DNA from: an uncultured Clostridia bacterium
GTDB lineage: Bacteria > Bacillota > Clostridia > Christensenellales > Borkfalkiaceae
Direction: 5' to 3'
Assembly: GCA_944327625.1 (NCBI GenBank)
Contig: CALVHL010000005.1
Location: forward strand, 41,616-105,615
Length of the DNA stretch: 64,000 bases
Positions 41,104 through 50,490 of this stretch are shown here, in pieces (positions within the stretch are counted from its first letter, which is position 1; each line of letters opens with the position of its first letter). The notes beneath the pieces are model-generated. The model searched no databases and was not told where the DNA came from. It was given only the letters and a program-made list of their open reading frames with translations. Position numbers and translations under genes: made by a program.

Positions 41104-43374
41104 TCAGCTTTCGGCTCGCTCGAACACGCGCACGGCGAGGACGGTCATATCGTCGGGGGTGCCGTACTGCCGCGAGCTTGCGGCGGCAAGTATGTCGTCG
41201 GCAACCGCCTGCGGGTTGAGCGGGCGGAGCGTCTGTAAATATTCATAGAGTTCCTGCGGGGTGGAAAATGCCGAAGTCACGCCGTCGCTCATGAATACCA
41301 CCGTGTCGTCGCATTTAAGCTGTTCGCTGCACGTCGTGGGGTGCAGGTTGTCGAGTATGCCGAGGGGCAGCGACTTGCTTTCAAGCACCTTAATTTCGCC
41401 CTTTCTGATTATCACGCCCGCGGGCGAGCCTATTTTTATGAACGCCGCCGAGAGGGTGTTGAGGTCTATCGCGGCGACGTCTATGCAGGCGAACCGCTCC
41501 TCGCGGTTGAAGCACAGCAGTTTATTGATGGTATCCAGCACTATTTCTGCGGGCATTTCCGCGCGGTAGAACGCCTCGATGAGCGAAATGGCGGTGGAGG
41601 AGACCTTGCGGGCGTACCTGCCGCTGCCCATTCCGTCCGAAAGCGCCATGAGGAAGGAGTGCTCGTTTATGTTTATTACCGAGTGGGTGTCGCCAGAAAC
41701 GCTCTCGCCCTCCTTGACGGCGAACGCCACGCCGAAAGCCGCGTCGTACCTCGGCGGGCGGACGAATACCAGCGCGTTTTTGCGCCCGTCGAAGGTCAGC
41801 TTGTCGCGCAGCATTACTTCCTCGCCCGTCACCTTTCTCAATATCGCCGCCACGTCGCCCGCCGGGGCTCTGCCCGCAAGCGTGACGTATATCGTCAGCT
41901 GTCCGCCTCCGAAAATTCTCAGCTCGGGGCAGGATATTCCCGCCGCCGCCAGCTCTTTCATAGCCGCGTCTTCAAGTGCGGAATTGTCCTCGTTCGGTCT
42001 GCCCATGTCCACGGCGTGACCTTTAAGCACTTCGGCAACGCCCTTCGCCTGCCCCGCAAGCAGGCGCCTGCCGCTCTTGATATTGTCGTTTTCAAGCGTA
42101 AGTTTGCGATATTCGGCGATATTCTTGTTTACCGTATCGAGCAACGCGCCCGCCTGACTGCAATTTGCCGACACTTCGCGCGGCAGATCGACGAGCGTCA
42201 CCCTGCCCTTTGCGCAGCCCGCCTCAATCAGCGCGGCAACCCCGCTGTAAACCGTCGTCTTGGCGCAGGCGTTCTTCTTCTGACAGCCCGCGCACAGCTT
42301 TTCGCGCACTTCGGTGAGCATTCTGCGCTTCAATGCGCCCTCGTCCACGCCCTCGTCGAGCGCGGTGAACGCCAGCTCTATTTCCCTGAACACCTCGCTC
42401 ATTCTGAAAAGCCTGCGCGAAACGTATTCGCGGAAGCGTTCCTCCTGCAGGGCGGGCAGATCTTTCTTTACTTCGATGAGGTTGCGCAGGGAATTAAGCC
42501 GCCTGTCGGAGGGCAGAACCGCCGCAAGCGTGCAGCTGAATAGCAGCAGGGAATAGATTATTATGAGCGCTGTGCCGCCGTCGAACGCGCCGTCGAAATA
42601 CAGCCACGCGGCTGTCGCAACGAGCGAGAGCGCGGAGGGCGCGCCCCTGCCTGCGGGCAGGAATACGAGGCAGGCGACGGCGAGCAGGACGAAGGGAGTT
42701 ACGAGGTTGATATCCAGCCGACATATAACCGTCGGCACGGCAAGAACTATTGCGACTATCACGGCGGCGGGGGAGCGGTACAGCCTGACGGCGAACGAAA
42801 TTACGCCCGCGCACAGGCAGATATAGGCATACCCGCCCGCGAGGTTGTATATGCCCGTTCCGCATACCGCGCAGGTCACGGCTATGCACAGCAGTTCGTC
42901 GGGGCGCAGTTTGCAGCGGAAAAGGCGGTAGATCAGGGAATATACCGCCCTCAGCGCGAATACGAAAAAGACCATCGCGGCGACGGCGGCGATTGCCTTG
43001 ATTATGTAGGGGTTGTCGGTTATGTAGATATTCTCCGTACCCTGCCAGCGCGAAAAGGCGATGAACGGGGCGAGCGCGACCGCCATATATGCCGCCGCTT
43101 CGGCGCGTATGCGCTTTCTCGCGCGGCGGTAGAGCAAAGTCACGAGGCAGAGGAACGCCCCGTCCGCAAGCGCGATGAGCATCGTCACCCAGTCGAGCGA
43201 AATAATCGAAGTCGCCGCGTACAGCAGGGGGACGGCTATTATGTTCGCCCCGCAGATGAGCATGGCAAAGCACAGCCCCAGCGCGAGCGGAACGCCCGGT
43301 ATCGCCCCGTTTATGAACACCGCGGCAAGCGCGTATATGCAGTACAGAAGTACGCTTTTGAGATTTATCTTCAT
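41104..43374 (-). CDS. spoIIE: Stage II sporulation protein E, membrane PP2C phosphatase
   Basis: 756 residues. The first 300 contain about ten hydrophobic helices, as in Bacillus SpoIIE (827 residues), followed by a linker with a CxxC-type cluster (LCAGCQKKNAC) and a C-terminal PP2C phosphatase domain: SDGMGSGRYARKVS, FACIDVAAIDL, FMSDGV and GTPDDMTVLAV supply the metal-binding Asp residues. SpoIIE dephosphorylates SpoIIAA to release sigma-F in the forespore. The start is taken at MKINLK (43374); ATG codons 6 and 36 bp upstream are alternatives, and TATAAT lies only 12 bp before the chosen start. It converges with malQ; no terminator of its own was seen. Confidence 0.92.
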   Translation of the reverse strand: MKINLKSVLLYCIYALAAVFINGAIPGVPLALGLCFAMLICGANIIAVPLLYAATSIISLDWVTMLIALADGAFLCLVTLLYRRARKRIRAEAAAYMAVALAPFIAFSRWQGTENIYITDNPYIIKAIAAVAAMVFFVFALRAVYSLIYRLFRCKLRPDELLCIAVTCAVCGTGIYNLAGGYAYICLCAGVISFAVRLYRSPAAVIVAIVLAVPTVICRLDINLVTPFVLLAVACLVFLPAGRGAPSALSLVATAAWLYFDGAFDGGTALIIIYSLLLFSCTLAAVLPSDRRLNSLRNLIEVKKDLPALQEERFREYVSRRLFRMSEVFREIELAFTALDEGVDEGALKRRMLTEVREKLCAGCQKKNACAKTTVYSGVAALIEAGCAKGRVTLVDLPREVSANCSQAGALLDTVNKNIAEYRKLTLENDNIKSGRRLLAGQAKGVAEVLKGHAVDMGRPNEDNSALEDAAMKELAAAGISCPELRIFGGGQLTIYVTLAGRAPAGDVAAILRKVTGEEVMLRDKLTFDGRKNALVFVRPPRYDAAFGVAFAVKEGESVSGDTHSVININEHSFLMALSDGMGSGRYARKVSSTAISLIEAFYRAEMPAEIVLDTINKLLCFNREERFACIDVAAIDLNTLSAAFIKIGSPAGVIIRKGEIKVLESKSLPLGILDNLHPTTCSEQLKCDDTVVFMSDGVTSAFSTPQELYEYLQTLRPLNPQAVADDILAAASSRQYGTPDDMTVLAVRVFERAES

Positions 43375-43454
43375 CCGCATAACCGCATTATATATCGGGG
43401 GCAACGGCAAAATTTGTCTTTGTCTGTCGCCTTTTGCGGTAATTGGTATTTTAC

Positions 43455-43490
43455 TTAAAAATATAGCCGCCGCCCCGTCGGGGCGGCGGC
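43455..43490 (-). terminator. Terminator of mnmG
   Basis: Perfect 11-bp stem GCCGCCGCCCC / GGGGCGGCGGC with a GTC loop. On the minus strand it leads into TATATTTTTAAG. Confidence 0.88.
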
Positions 43491-43502
43491 AAAATGCTGC
43501 CT

Positions 43503-45371
43503 TTATTTCTTTTCTTTAAGGCTCAGCCAGACCATAAGCACGGCAATATCCGCGGGGTTTACGCCCGAAATGCGGCTTGCCTGACCTATCGAGCGGGGGC
43601 GCACTTTGTTGAGCTTTTCCCGCGCTTCCAGCCTCAGTCCTTCGACTTTGAGATAGTCGGCGTCTTCGGGCAGAAGCCTGTCTTCAAGCTTTCTCGCCCG
43701 CTCTATCTGCTGTCTGTTCTTTTTGAGGTAACCCTCGTACTTTATGAACACTTCCGCCGACTCCCTGACAGAGCGGGGATAGTCGACTTCGCCGAACTCG
43801 GCAACTATTTCGTCGAGGGATATGCCGCGGCGAATGAGGTCTGCGCGGCTTATTCCGCCCGCCGCCTTCTCAAACCCGTGCGAGGCGAGGATGTGCTCGC
43901 TCTCGTCTGCGGAGAGGTTGCGGCGTTCAAGCTCGGCAATGGCGCGTTCGCACTGCGCCTTTCTTTGAAGGTATGCGGCATAGCGCTCGTCCGTGACCAG
44001 CCCCGCTTGCCGCCCTTTTTCGGTCAGGCGGAAATCGGCGTTGTCCTGCCTCAGCTCTATGCGGTATTCCGCGCGGGAGGTCATCATTCTGTAAGGTTCT
44101 TCCGTGCCCTTGGTGACGAGGTCGTCGATTAGCACGCCTATATACGCTTCGTCGCGCCCGAGTATGAGCGGCGGCTTGCCGCGAAGTTTCAAGCTGGCGT
44201 TAAGTCCCGCCATAAGTCCCTGCGCCGCCGCCTCCTCATAGCCCGAAGTGCCGTTTATCTGCCCCGCGCAGTACAGCCCGCTTATCTTCTTGAATTCGAG
44301 GGTGGGGCAGAGGTCGAGGCTGTCTATGCAGTCGTATTCAATGGCATAGGCAAACCGCATGAACTGCGCGTTTTCCAGCCCCTCGATGGAGTGGTACATA
44401 TCCAGCTGTACGTCGTGCGGCATGGACGAGGACATTCCCTGAACGTAAGCCTCTAAGGTATCCGCGCCCTCGGGTTCGATGAATATCTGGTGGCGCTCCT
44501 TGTCGGCAAAGCGCACTACTTTTGTCTCTATCGACGGACAATATCGCGGTCCCGTCGACTCTATGACGCCGTTATAAAGCGGCGAGCGGTCGAGGTTTTT
44601 AAGTATAATCTCGTGCGTTTTAGCGTTGGTATAGCCGAGGTAACAGGGCAGTTTATTTTCGGGCGGCGCGTCGGAGATGAACGAGAACGGCCCGACGTTG
44701 TCGTCGCCGTACTGCACGGTCAGTTTGTCGAGGTCGAGCGAGGGGAAGCTGACGCGGGCGGGCGTACCCGTCTTGAAGCGGCGCACCGAAAAGCCGAGCG
44801 CGATGAGGTTGGCGGTCAGCGCCGTCGCGGGCGAAAAGCCGTTAGGCCCGCTCTCCGCCGTAACTTCGCCGGTTATCGTCCGCGCGTTGAGGTAGACGCC
44901 CGTCGCAAGTATTGCCGCCCTGCATCTGATAATTCCGCCGTAGGTCGTCTTAACGCCGCACACCCCGCCGTTTCGGGTGAGTATTTCGGCGACTTCGCCC
45001 TGAATAATTCTCAGGTTCTTCTCGCGCTCCAACACGCCCTTCATGCGCGCGTGGTAGGCGTTCTTGTCCGACTGGCACCTCAAAGACTGCACCGCCGCGC
45101 CCTTGCCGACGTTGAGCATCTTTATCTGCAAAGCCGTCTTGTCGGCGTTAATGCCCATTTCGCCGCCGAGCGCGTCAATCTCCCTTACGAGGTGTCCCTT
45201 TGCCGTGCCGCCGATAGAGGGATTGCACGCCATGAACGCAATGCTGTCGAGGTTGAGCGTCAGAAGCGCCGTGCTCATGCCCGTTCGGGCGCAGGCGAGC
45301 GCGGCTTCGCAGCCCGCGTGTCCCGCGCCGACGACGGCTATATCGTATTCTCCCAATAAAAATTCTGTCAT
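43503..45371 (-). CDS. mnmG: tRNA uridine-5-carboxymethylaminomethyl modification enzyme MnmG
   Basis: A 622-residue FAD protein (GidA) that with MnmE modifies the wobble uridine of several tRNAs. [20 protein letters not shown] is the FAD-binding loop, and [25 protein letters not shown] and TGVYLNA are family signatures. [23 protein letters not shown] and the C-terminal helical part ([22 protein letters not shown]) are complete. The start at 45371 gives the usual [16 protein letters not shown]-terminus. Its only Shine-Dalgarno, AAGGGGG, lies 12 nt upstream inside the hairpin at 45384-45404. It follows dnaA in the same direction; mnmE is not in the window. Confidence 0.96.
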   Translation of the reverse strand: MTEFLLGEYDIAVVGAGHAGCEAALACARTGMSTALLTLNLDSIAFMACNPSIGGTAKGHLVREIDALGGEMGINADKTALQIKMLNVGKGAAVQSLRCQSDKNAYHARMKGVLEREKNLRIIQGEVAEILTRNGGVCGVKTTYGGIIRCRAAILATGVYLNARTITGEVTAESGPNGFSPATALTANLIALGFSVRRFKTGTPARVSFPSLDLDKLTVQYGDDNVGPFSFISDAPPENKLPCYLGYTNAKTHEIILKNLDRSPLYNGVIESTGPRYCPSIETKVVRFADKERHQIFIEPEGADTLEAYVQGMSSSMPHDVQLDMYHSIEGLENAQFMRFAYAIEYDCIDSLDLCPTLEFKKISGLYCAGQINGTSGYEEAAAQGLMAGLNASLKLRGKPPLILGRDEAYIGVLIDDLVTKGTEEPYRMMTSRAEYRIELRQDNADFRLTEKGRQAGLVTDERYAAYLQRKAQCERAIAELERRNLSADESEHILASHGFEKAAGGISRADLIRRGISLDEIVAEFGEVDYPRSVRESAEVFIKYEGYLKKNRQQIERARKLEDRLLPEDADYLKVEGLRLEAREKLNKVRPRSIGQASRISGVNPADIAVLMVWLSLKEKK

Positions 45372-45383
45372 GGTTAAAATATT

Positions 45384-45404
45384 CCCCCTTTTTGTCAAAG
45401 GGGG
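45384..45404 (-). promoter_or_regulatory. Hairpin between dnaA and mnmG that covers the mnmG ribosome site
   Basis: On the minus strand CCCCCTTT pairs with AAAGGGGG around a 5-nt loop, then AATATTTT. It can act as a weak dnaA terminator; since the GGGGG arm is also the mnmG Shine-Dalgarno, folding would limit mnmG translation. Confidence 0.6.
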
Positions 45405-45414
45405 CGAAAATGTA

Positions 45415-46761
45415 TTATTTTTTGAGTATTATGTTCTTGATGTCGTCGATTTCCTTTGCCATCTTGTCGCTTACCGCCATCATCTCCTCGACCTTGTTGC
45501 GCGAATAGAGAATGGTGGTGTGGTTGCGGTTGCCCAGCTCCTTGCCGATAGACATGAGCGGCAGGGAAAGCAGCTCGCACATGAGATAACAGCAGACCTG
45601 TCTCGGCAGGACGAGATCTTTTTTCTTGCACTTGCCGACGAGGTCGTCGCGCGATACTCCGTAGAAGCTCGTGACGGCGTTTATTATGTTGGCGGCGGTT
45701 ATTTCGCCGTTGCCGCTTTCCGAGACGGCTTCGTTGAGCGCGCTCCTCGCAAGCGATACGCTTATGGGCACTTCGTGCAGCTTGGCGGCGAATATGACCT
45801 TTGTCAGCCTGCCCTCGAGCGTCCTGACGTCGTCGCCTGAATCCTGCGCGAGGAAGGCGAGCACTTCGTCGGGTACTATGCTCTTTTTCTCGAATGCCTT
45901 TTGCTTTAAAATGGCGATCTTGGTCTCATAGTTGGGGGGAAGCACGTCGAATACTAGCCCGCCCGAAAATCTCGTCCTCAGCCTTTCTTCGAGGGCGGTA
46001 AGCTCCTTGGGCGGCTGGTCGGAAGTTATGACTATCTGCTTTCCGCGGGAGATGAGTTCGTTGAAGGTATGGAAGAACTCCTCCTGAACGGCTTTCTTGT
46101 TGGCTATGAACTGAATGTCGTCTATTATAAGAACGTCTGCCGAGCGGTAGTGCTGTCTCAGCCTGTTGCCGCGCTCCCTCGCGTCAGGCCCCTTGGCCGT
46201 GAACATGGTGTCGATAATTTCGTTGACGAACTGTTCGCAGGTGGCGTAGATGACTTTGAGGTGGGGCTTTTCGCTTATAATCTTATTGGCAATCGCCTGA
46301 ATGAGGTGCGTCTTGCCGAGCCCCGTGCCTCCGTAGATGAACAGCGGGTTATACGCGCCTGCGGGATCGCTCGCCACGTCCTTTGCCGCCTCGACGACGA
46401 ACTGGTTATTGCCCGCGACGAAGGTGTCGAAGGTGAAGCGCTTGTTGAGGTTGTTGGGCGGGCAGTAGGGTTGCGCCTCGGGCGCGGATACCGATTTATA
46501 TTCCTTGTTGCCCTTGACTACCAGACGGAAGTCGGTAACGCCCACGTCCGCCTTGATTATCGCGTCGCGCATCTTTTCGGCGAGGGTGGTGGTTATGAAC
46601 TCTGCAAAGTTCTCCGACACGGTTTCAAGCACTATGCACCGCCCGTCGAGTTCGACGGGTTTAAGCTTTTCTATGTACGTAGAGAACATGATGAAAGTAA
46701 TATTCTCCTTCATCTTCTCCCTTATGGGGTTATAGATAAAGTCAAGATTGGATGAGTCCAT
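45415..46761 (-). CDS. dnaA: Chromosomal replication initiator protein DnaA
   Basis: 448 residues with the normal four-domain layout. The AAA+ domain starts at [18 protein letters not shown]; Walker A GGTGLGKT is at 144-151 and Walker B is [20 protein letters not shown] and [13 protein letters not shown] are the usual sensor and arginine elements. The C-terminal DNA-binding domain contains [22 protein letters not shown]. The ATG at 46761 gives the standard length; an in-frame start 45 codons upstream adds sequence with no similarity to DnaA. It is read leftwards and diverges from recF across about 170 bp. dnaN, which usually follows dnaA, is not here. Confidence 0.96.
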   Translation of the reverse strand: MDSSNLDFIYNPIREKMKENITFIMFSTYIEKLKPVELDGRCIVLETVSENFAEFITTTLAEKMRDAIIKADVGVTDFRLVVKGNKEYKSVSAPEAQPYCPPNNLNKRFTFDTFVAGNNQFVVEAAKDVASDPAGAYNPLFIYGGTGLGKTHLIQAIANKIISEKPHLKVIYATCEQFVNEIIDTMFTAKGPDARERGNRLRQHYRSADVLIIDDIQFIANKKAVQEEFFHTFNELISRGKQIVITSDQPPKELTALEERLRTRFSGGLVFDVLPPNYETKIAILKQKAFEKKSIVPDEVLAFLAQDSGDDVRTLEGRLTKVIFAAKLHEVPISVSLARSALNEAVSESGNGEITAANIINAVTSFYGVSRDDLVGKCKKKDLVLPRQVCCYLMCELLSLPLMSIGKELGNRNHTTILYSRNKVEEMMAVSDKMAKEIDDIKNIILKK

Positions 46762-46780
46762 AAATATACCCGTAATTCCT

Positions 46781-46809
46781 TTGAATTTTTTGCCGCAATG
46801 CGCTATAAT
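46781..46809 (+). promoter_or_regulatory. Promoter for the recF operon
   Basis: TTGAAT, 17 bp, TATAAT, giving a leader of about 115 nt before recF. A leftward -10-like box (minus-strand TATAAT at 46885-46890) could serve dnaA but has only a weak -35. Confidence 0.65.
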
Positions 46810-46894
46810 ATACCGTACAGGGAGGCGTTCTGCCGCCCGAAGTTGCCCGTCCGCCGCAGTTTTGCGGGTGCGGAGCGTATACATATTATATACC

Positions 46895-46906
46895 AATCGC
46901 GCGATT
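46895..46906. promoter_or_regulatory. 12-bp palindrome AATCGCGCGATT between dnaA and recF
   Basis: A perfect palindrome just upstream of the leftward -10-like box and 25 bp before recF. No TTATNCACA DnaA boxes were found in this gap. Confidence 0.45.
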
Positions 46907-46930
46907 AAATAAAGTATTTTTTATCGGGAA

Positions 46931-48016
46931 ATGCACATTAAAAATTTGTATTTAAAAAATTTCAGAAATTACGGGGAGGAGACGTTTGCCTTTACGCCCG
47001 CGCTCAACGTGCTGTTCGGCAAGAACGCGCAGGGCAAGACCAACTGTGCGGAGGCGGTGTTCTATCTCTGCACGGGCACTTCGATGCGCGCCCGCCGCGA
47101 CAGGCAGATGATTAAAAACGGTCAAATTCAAGCGCATATCGGCTGCGTCTGTGCGGGCAGGTACGGCGACGTGACGATAGAGGCGGACATAACCGAAAAC
47201 GGCAGGGAGATTAAGGTGAACGGCAACAAGATTGCGCGCAACGCCGACCTTTTGGGCAACGTCTACGCCGTATTTTTCTCCCCGCAGGAACTTCGGCTCA
47301 TTCAGGACGGCCCCGACGAGCGCAGAAGATTTCTCAATATCTCCATTTCCCAGCTCTCGCGCAGCTATTATACCGCGCTCTCGCGCTACAATAAAATTCT
47401 CGAACAGCGCAACAATCTCTTGAAGAACAGGGATATCTCGCTCGTCATGGACACTCTGCCCGTATGGGACGCGCAGTTCTGCCGCTACGCCGCCGAAATT
47501 GCCCGCCGCAGGACGGAATATATCCAGAAACTTGCCCCGCTCGCCGAGCAGGCTCACGCATATCTGACCGACGGGCAGGAAAAGCTTTCAATCTCGCCCG
47601 AAAAGAAGTATAAGGGCGACGAGGAGACGCTCGCCGCGCGGCTGTTCGACGAGATGTCGAATAACTATGACAGGGATATCCGCCTCGGCTACACCGCCTG
47701 CGGACCGCACCGCGATGACCTCGACATCTCGATAAACGGGCAGGACGCGAAGAACTATGCCTCGCAGGGGCAGGCGCGTACGGCGGCGCTCGCCGTCAAG
47801 CTCGCCGAAGTCGAAATTTTCAGGGAGGAGTGCGGGGAATATCCCGTGCTCATTCTCGACGACGTCATGAGCGAACTCGACCTGCCGCGCAGAAAGAAGC
47901 TCGTCTCGCGCACGGAGGGGTTGCAGACCATAATAACCTGCACGCACGCCGAGAGGGTGCTCTACGGCAGGGAGGCCAATAAAATCATGATAGAAGGGGG
48001 TGCGATCAAGCGATGA
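46931..48016 (+). CDS. recF: DNA replication and repair protein RecF
   Basis: A 361-residue SMC-like ATPase that loads RecA at gaps. MHIKNLYLKNFRNYGEETF opens it. Walker A is GKNAQGKT (30-37). The signature SQGQARTAALAVKLAE and Walker B VLILDDVMSELD follow. Only a weak ribosome site is seen before the ATG. It overlaps the PHP gene by 4 bp (ATGA). Normally recF follows dnaN; here it is the first gene of a recF-PHP-VanW unit divergent from dnaA. Confidence 0.95.
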   Translation: MHIKNLYLKNFRNYGEETFAFTPALNVLFGKNAQGKTNCAEAVFYLCTGTSMRARRDRQMIKNGQIQAHIGCVCAGRYGDVTIEADITENGREIKVNGNKIARNADLLGNVYAVFFSPQELRLIQDGPDERRRFLNISISQLSRSYYTALSRYNKILEQRNNLLKNRDISLVMDTLPVWDAQFCRYAAEIARRRTEYIQKLAPLAEQAHAYLTDGQEKLSISPEKKYKGDEETLAARLFDEMSNNYDRDIRLGYTACGPHRDDLDISINGQDAKNYASQGQARTAALAVKLAEVEIFREECGEYPVLILDDVMSELDLPRRKKLVSRTEGLQTIITCTHAERVLYGREANKIMIEGGAIKR

Positions 48017-48849
48017 TCCGTGCCGATATGCACATTCATACTTACTATTCGGACGGCGGACAGTCGCCCGAAACGGTCGTGCTCGCCGCAAAGGGCAGGG
48101 GCGTGGGGCTTATCTCCGTCACCGACCACGACAATGCGCTTGCAAGCGACGAGGTGGCTGCCATCGCCGCGAGGGAGGGCGTGCTCTCGGTCGTCGGCGA
48201 GGAGATCTCGGCTTACGACGGCGACGTCAAGGTGCATATTCTCGGCTACGGAATGGACAGAACGTGCGCGCCCTACGTCGAATTTCATAAATTCCTCGAC
48301 GACGGCGCGGAGGAGCGCACCGCCGACATACTGAAAAAACTTACTGCAAAGGGCGTGAACATTAAGTATGAGGAGGTTCTGAGGGAGCGCAGGCTGCCCA
48401 ATATCCCCATTCACGCCATGCACATAGCCGCGGCGGGCGCGAAAAAGGGCTACGGCGCTTCGCCCGTCGACTTCTATATGCGCTATCTCAATTTCGGCAC
48501 GATCGGCTTTTCAAGCGTCAGCCGCCCCACTTCTGCGCAGACCGTCCGCGCGATAAAGGACTGCGGCGGGGTATGCTCGCTCGCTCATCCCGGTCGCATA
48601 ACCATGGAAAAAGAGGAGGTCGTCGAGCTTGTCAGGCGGCTCGTCGACTGCGGAATGGACGGTATAGAAGCCGTCTATTCGGGGCATACTGCTAACGAAA
48701 CGCAGTACTATAAGGAGGTTGCCGCGTGGTACGGCCTTATGATATCGGGCGGTTCGGATACGCATTATGCGGCGGGCAACCGCAGCATTGGCACGCCGCC
48801 GTTTTATCCCGATGAAAGGCTGCTTGCGGCGCTTAAATTGTCGCTTTGA
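48013..48849 (+). CDS. PHP-domain phosphoesterase
   Basis: 278 residues of the polymerase/histidinol phosphatase fold. DMHIHTYYSDGGQSPE gives the first two metal-binding His residues (7 and 9); VTDHDNA, GEEIS, HAMHIA, AHPGR and GSDTHY supply the rest. This set matches the RNase AM/YciV group, which removes phosphates from nucleoside 3',5'-bisphosphates or trims RNA 5' ends. Start and stop overlap both neighbours by 4 bp, so translation is coupled with recF and the VanW gene. Confidence 0.85.
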   Translation: MIRADMHIHTYYSDGGQSPETVVLAAKGRGVGLISVTDHDNALASDEVAAIAAREGVLSVVGEEISAYDGDVKVHILGYGMDRTCAPYVEFHKFLDDGAEERTADILKKLTAKGVNIKYEEVLRERRLPNIPIHAMHIAAAGAKKGYGASPVDFYMRYLNFGTIGFSSVSRPTSAQTVRAIKDCGGVCSLAHPGRITMEKEEVVELVRRLVDCGMDGIEAVYSGHTANETQYYKEVAAWYGLMISGGSDTHYAAGNRSIGTPPFYPDERLLAALKLSL

Positions 48850-50114
48850 AACATTTAAGACAGATTATATCCGTATTTACTGCGCTTGTCCTGTGGACGG
48901 GCGCATTTTTATTGCTCCCCGCCTTTACTGCGCGGGTGCCGCGCGGCGTAACCGTCAACGGCACGGCGGTGGGCGGGCTTAAATATGCGGTTGCTTATTC
49001 AAGACTGCTTACGCAGGCGGAGGAGGGGCTGCGCGGCAAACGCCTCGATATATGCGCAGATGAGCACGTGTACGAATTTATCTTTCCCGAAATAGAGATA
49101 GTGCAGGACTTCAGGTCCGCGCTCCGCGCCGCAAAAAAGGGCGAAAGCATAATCTCGCCCGTCTCCTACCGCCTTGCAGACGAGGAGGGCGTCATCCGCC
49201 GCATAGCCGCCGCCGAAAACAGGCAGGCGGAAGAAAATTCGGTGAAGTTCAACCCGTCGGGCAGCCCGTTCACGATAGTGCGCGGCCGCGCGGGCAGGGT
49301 GCTCGACGAGGGCAAGCTCCGCGCGGACATAGAGGAGGCGCTCGGCGGGCGGTTCGGCAGGGTATATGCCTCGTTCAACTACGTTCAGCCCGTCCCGACG
49401 GAGGAGGAGATTGCCCGCGACACCGCCGAACTTTGCCGCTTTTCGACGGCGTTCGACGACGGCGCGAAGGAGCGGGTGCACAACATCTCTCTCGCCGCCT
49501 CCAAGCTCAGCGGAGTGAGCATCCCCGCGGGCGGGGTGCTCTCGTTCAATGCTACCGTCGGGGCGCGGACGGCGGCAAACGGCTTCCGCATAGCCAAGAT
49601 AATCGAGGGCGGCAGGTTCGTGCCGGGCTACGGCGGGGGAGTATGTCAGGTGTCTACGACGCTCTACAACGCCGCCCTGCTCGCGGGGCTGGAAGTCGTC
49701 GAATACCACCCGCACAGCCTGCTCGTCAGCTACGTGCCGCCCTCCCGCGACGCAATGGTCAGCGGCGACTATTTCGACCTCAAAATAAGGAATACCCGCC
49801 CTTCGCCCGTCTATATCCGCGCCGAAGTCTCGGGCGGAGTGCTCACCTTCACGCTCTACGGCAGGGAGGACGGGTTCGACTATTCCTTCGAGACGCAGCT
49901 CGGCGAGCCCCTGCCCTGCCCGCAGCCCGTAGTCGTCGAGGGCGACGAGGACAAGATTATAAGCCCCGCCCGCGAGGGCACGGTAAGCTGTTGCTATCTC
50001 ATTAAGAAGAAGGGCGGCAGCGAGGAGCGCATGCTGCTGAGGGAGGACAAGTATCTGCCCGTCGCCGAGGTGCGGCAGGTCAGGCGCAAAGCTCTGTCGC
50101 AGAACGCCGCTTAA
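48846..50114 (+). CDS. VanW-family exported protein with peptidoglycan-binding-like domain
   Basis: A 422-residue protein starting at a TTG that overlaps the preceding stop (TTGA). An N-terminal membrane helix or signal anchor (IISVFTALVLWTGAFLLLPA) is followed by a domain of the PG_binding_4 kind (about 35-195), then the VanW domain: FSTAFDDGAKERVHNISLAA, GGVLSFNATVG, GYGGGVCQVSTTLYNAALLAG and YHPHSLLVSYVPPSRDA. This architecture is like Bacillus YoaR. It probably works on the outer face of the membrane or in the wall; its biochemical role is not established. The vancomycin-resistance name is historical and no other van gene is present. Confidence 0.88.
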   Translation: MKHLRQIISVFTALVLWTGAFLLLPAFTARVPRGVTVNGTAVGGLKYAVAYSRLLTQAEEGLRGKRLDICADEHVYEFIFPEIEIVQDFRSALRAAKKGESIISPVSYRLADEEGVIRRIAAAENRQAEENSVKFNPSGSPFTIVRGRAGRVLDEGKLRADIEEALGGRFGRVYASFNYVQPVPTEEEIARDTAELCRFSTAFDDGAKERVHNISLAASKLSGVSIPAGGVLSFNATVGARTAANGFRIAKIIEGGRFVPGYGGGVCQVSTTLYNAALLAGLEVVEYHPHSLLVSYVPPSRDAMVSGDYFDLKIRNTRPSPVYIRAEVSGGVLTFTLYGREDGFDYSFETQLGEPLPCPQPVVVEGDEDKIISPAREGTVSCCYLIKKKGGSEERMLLREDKYLPVAEVRQVRRKALSQNAA

Positions 50115-50118
50115 CTTC

Positions 50119-50138
50119 GGCATATATGCGGGGCAATG
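50119..50138 (+). repeat. Copy of the intergenic element
   Basis: CGGCATATATGCGGGGCAAT, 5 bp after the VanW gene stop; first of three in the gap before the ArsR-type gene. That gap (50115-50490) otherwise holds only a terminator, a promoter and an operator. Confidence 0.8.
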
Positions 50139-50184
50139 GGAATTTCCACCCTTTTGCGGAAGGGTGAAAAATATAATTGTTTAA

Positions 50185-50204
50185 GGCATATTGCGGGGGC
50201 AATC
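50185..50204 (+). repeat. Copy of the intergenic element (variant form)
   Basis: GGCATATTGCGGGGGCAATC, preceded by TTTAA; identical to the reverse copy at 7941-7960. Confidence 0.75.
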
Positions 50205-50269
50205 GCCTTTTCAATGTCTGAAAAATACAATTTTCTTGCCTCGTTTTGCCGAAAAATGCCGTTATTTGA

Positions 50270-50292
50270 CGCATATATACGGGGCAATTGCG
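50270..50292 (+). repeat. Copy of the intergenic element
   Basis: GCATATATACGGGGCAATTG followed by CG; one change (G to A) from consensus. Confidence 0.8.
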
Positions 50293-50328
50293 CTTTTTGC
50301 CCGCATTGCACAGCCGCATTTCACAGCC

Positions 50329-50364
50329 GCCCCGCCGACAAGGTTCGGCGGGGCAAAACTTTTT
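50329..50364 (+). terminator. Terminator of the recF-PHP-VanW unit
   Basis: Perfect 10-bp stem GCCCCGCCGA / TCGGCGGGGC with a 6-nt loop, then AAAACTTTTTT. Confidence 0.85.
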
Positions 50365-50376
50365 TGCGCAAAACTA

Positions 50377-50405
50377 TTGACATGCGCGTCAAGGCATGAT
50401 AATAT
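50377..50405 (+). promoter_or_regulatory. Promoter of the metal-resistance operon
   Basis: TTGACA, 17 bp, TAATAT, about 85 bp before the ArsR-type gene. The operator at 50405-50422 begins at the last base of the -10. Confidence 0.8.
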
Positions 50406-50422
50406 ATGAATAGTCGTTCATA
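50405..50422. promoter_or_regulatory. ArsR/SmtB-type operator
   Basis: TATGAA, TAGTCG, TTCATA: a perfect 6-bp inverted repeat of the form bound by SmtB/CzrA/CadC proteins, placed over the transcription start where binding would block the operon. Confidence 0.72.
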
Positions 50423-50490
50423 AGTTAATATGTATTGGCGGCGCGGGCAGTCCGCGCGGTCGGTCGGACGGCAAATACGGGAGATACATT

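Noticed and set aside
41341..42543. A 400-codon plus-strand frame inside spoIIE
   Set aside because: Antisense of a well-supported SpoIIE; His/Arg-rich composition typical of shadow frames.
46762..46930. DnaA-box cluster marking oriC
   Set aside because: No TTATNCACA or one-mismatch cluster could be seen, so an origin is not annotated.
50119..50292. CRISPR array
   Set aside because: Three short repeats are present, but spacing varies, copies are imperfect and scattered elsewhere in the window, and there are no cas genes.
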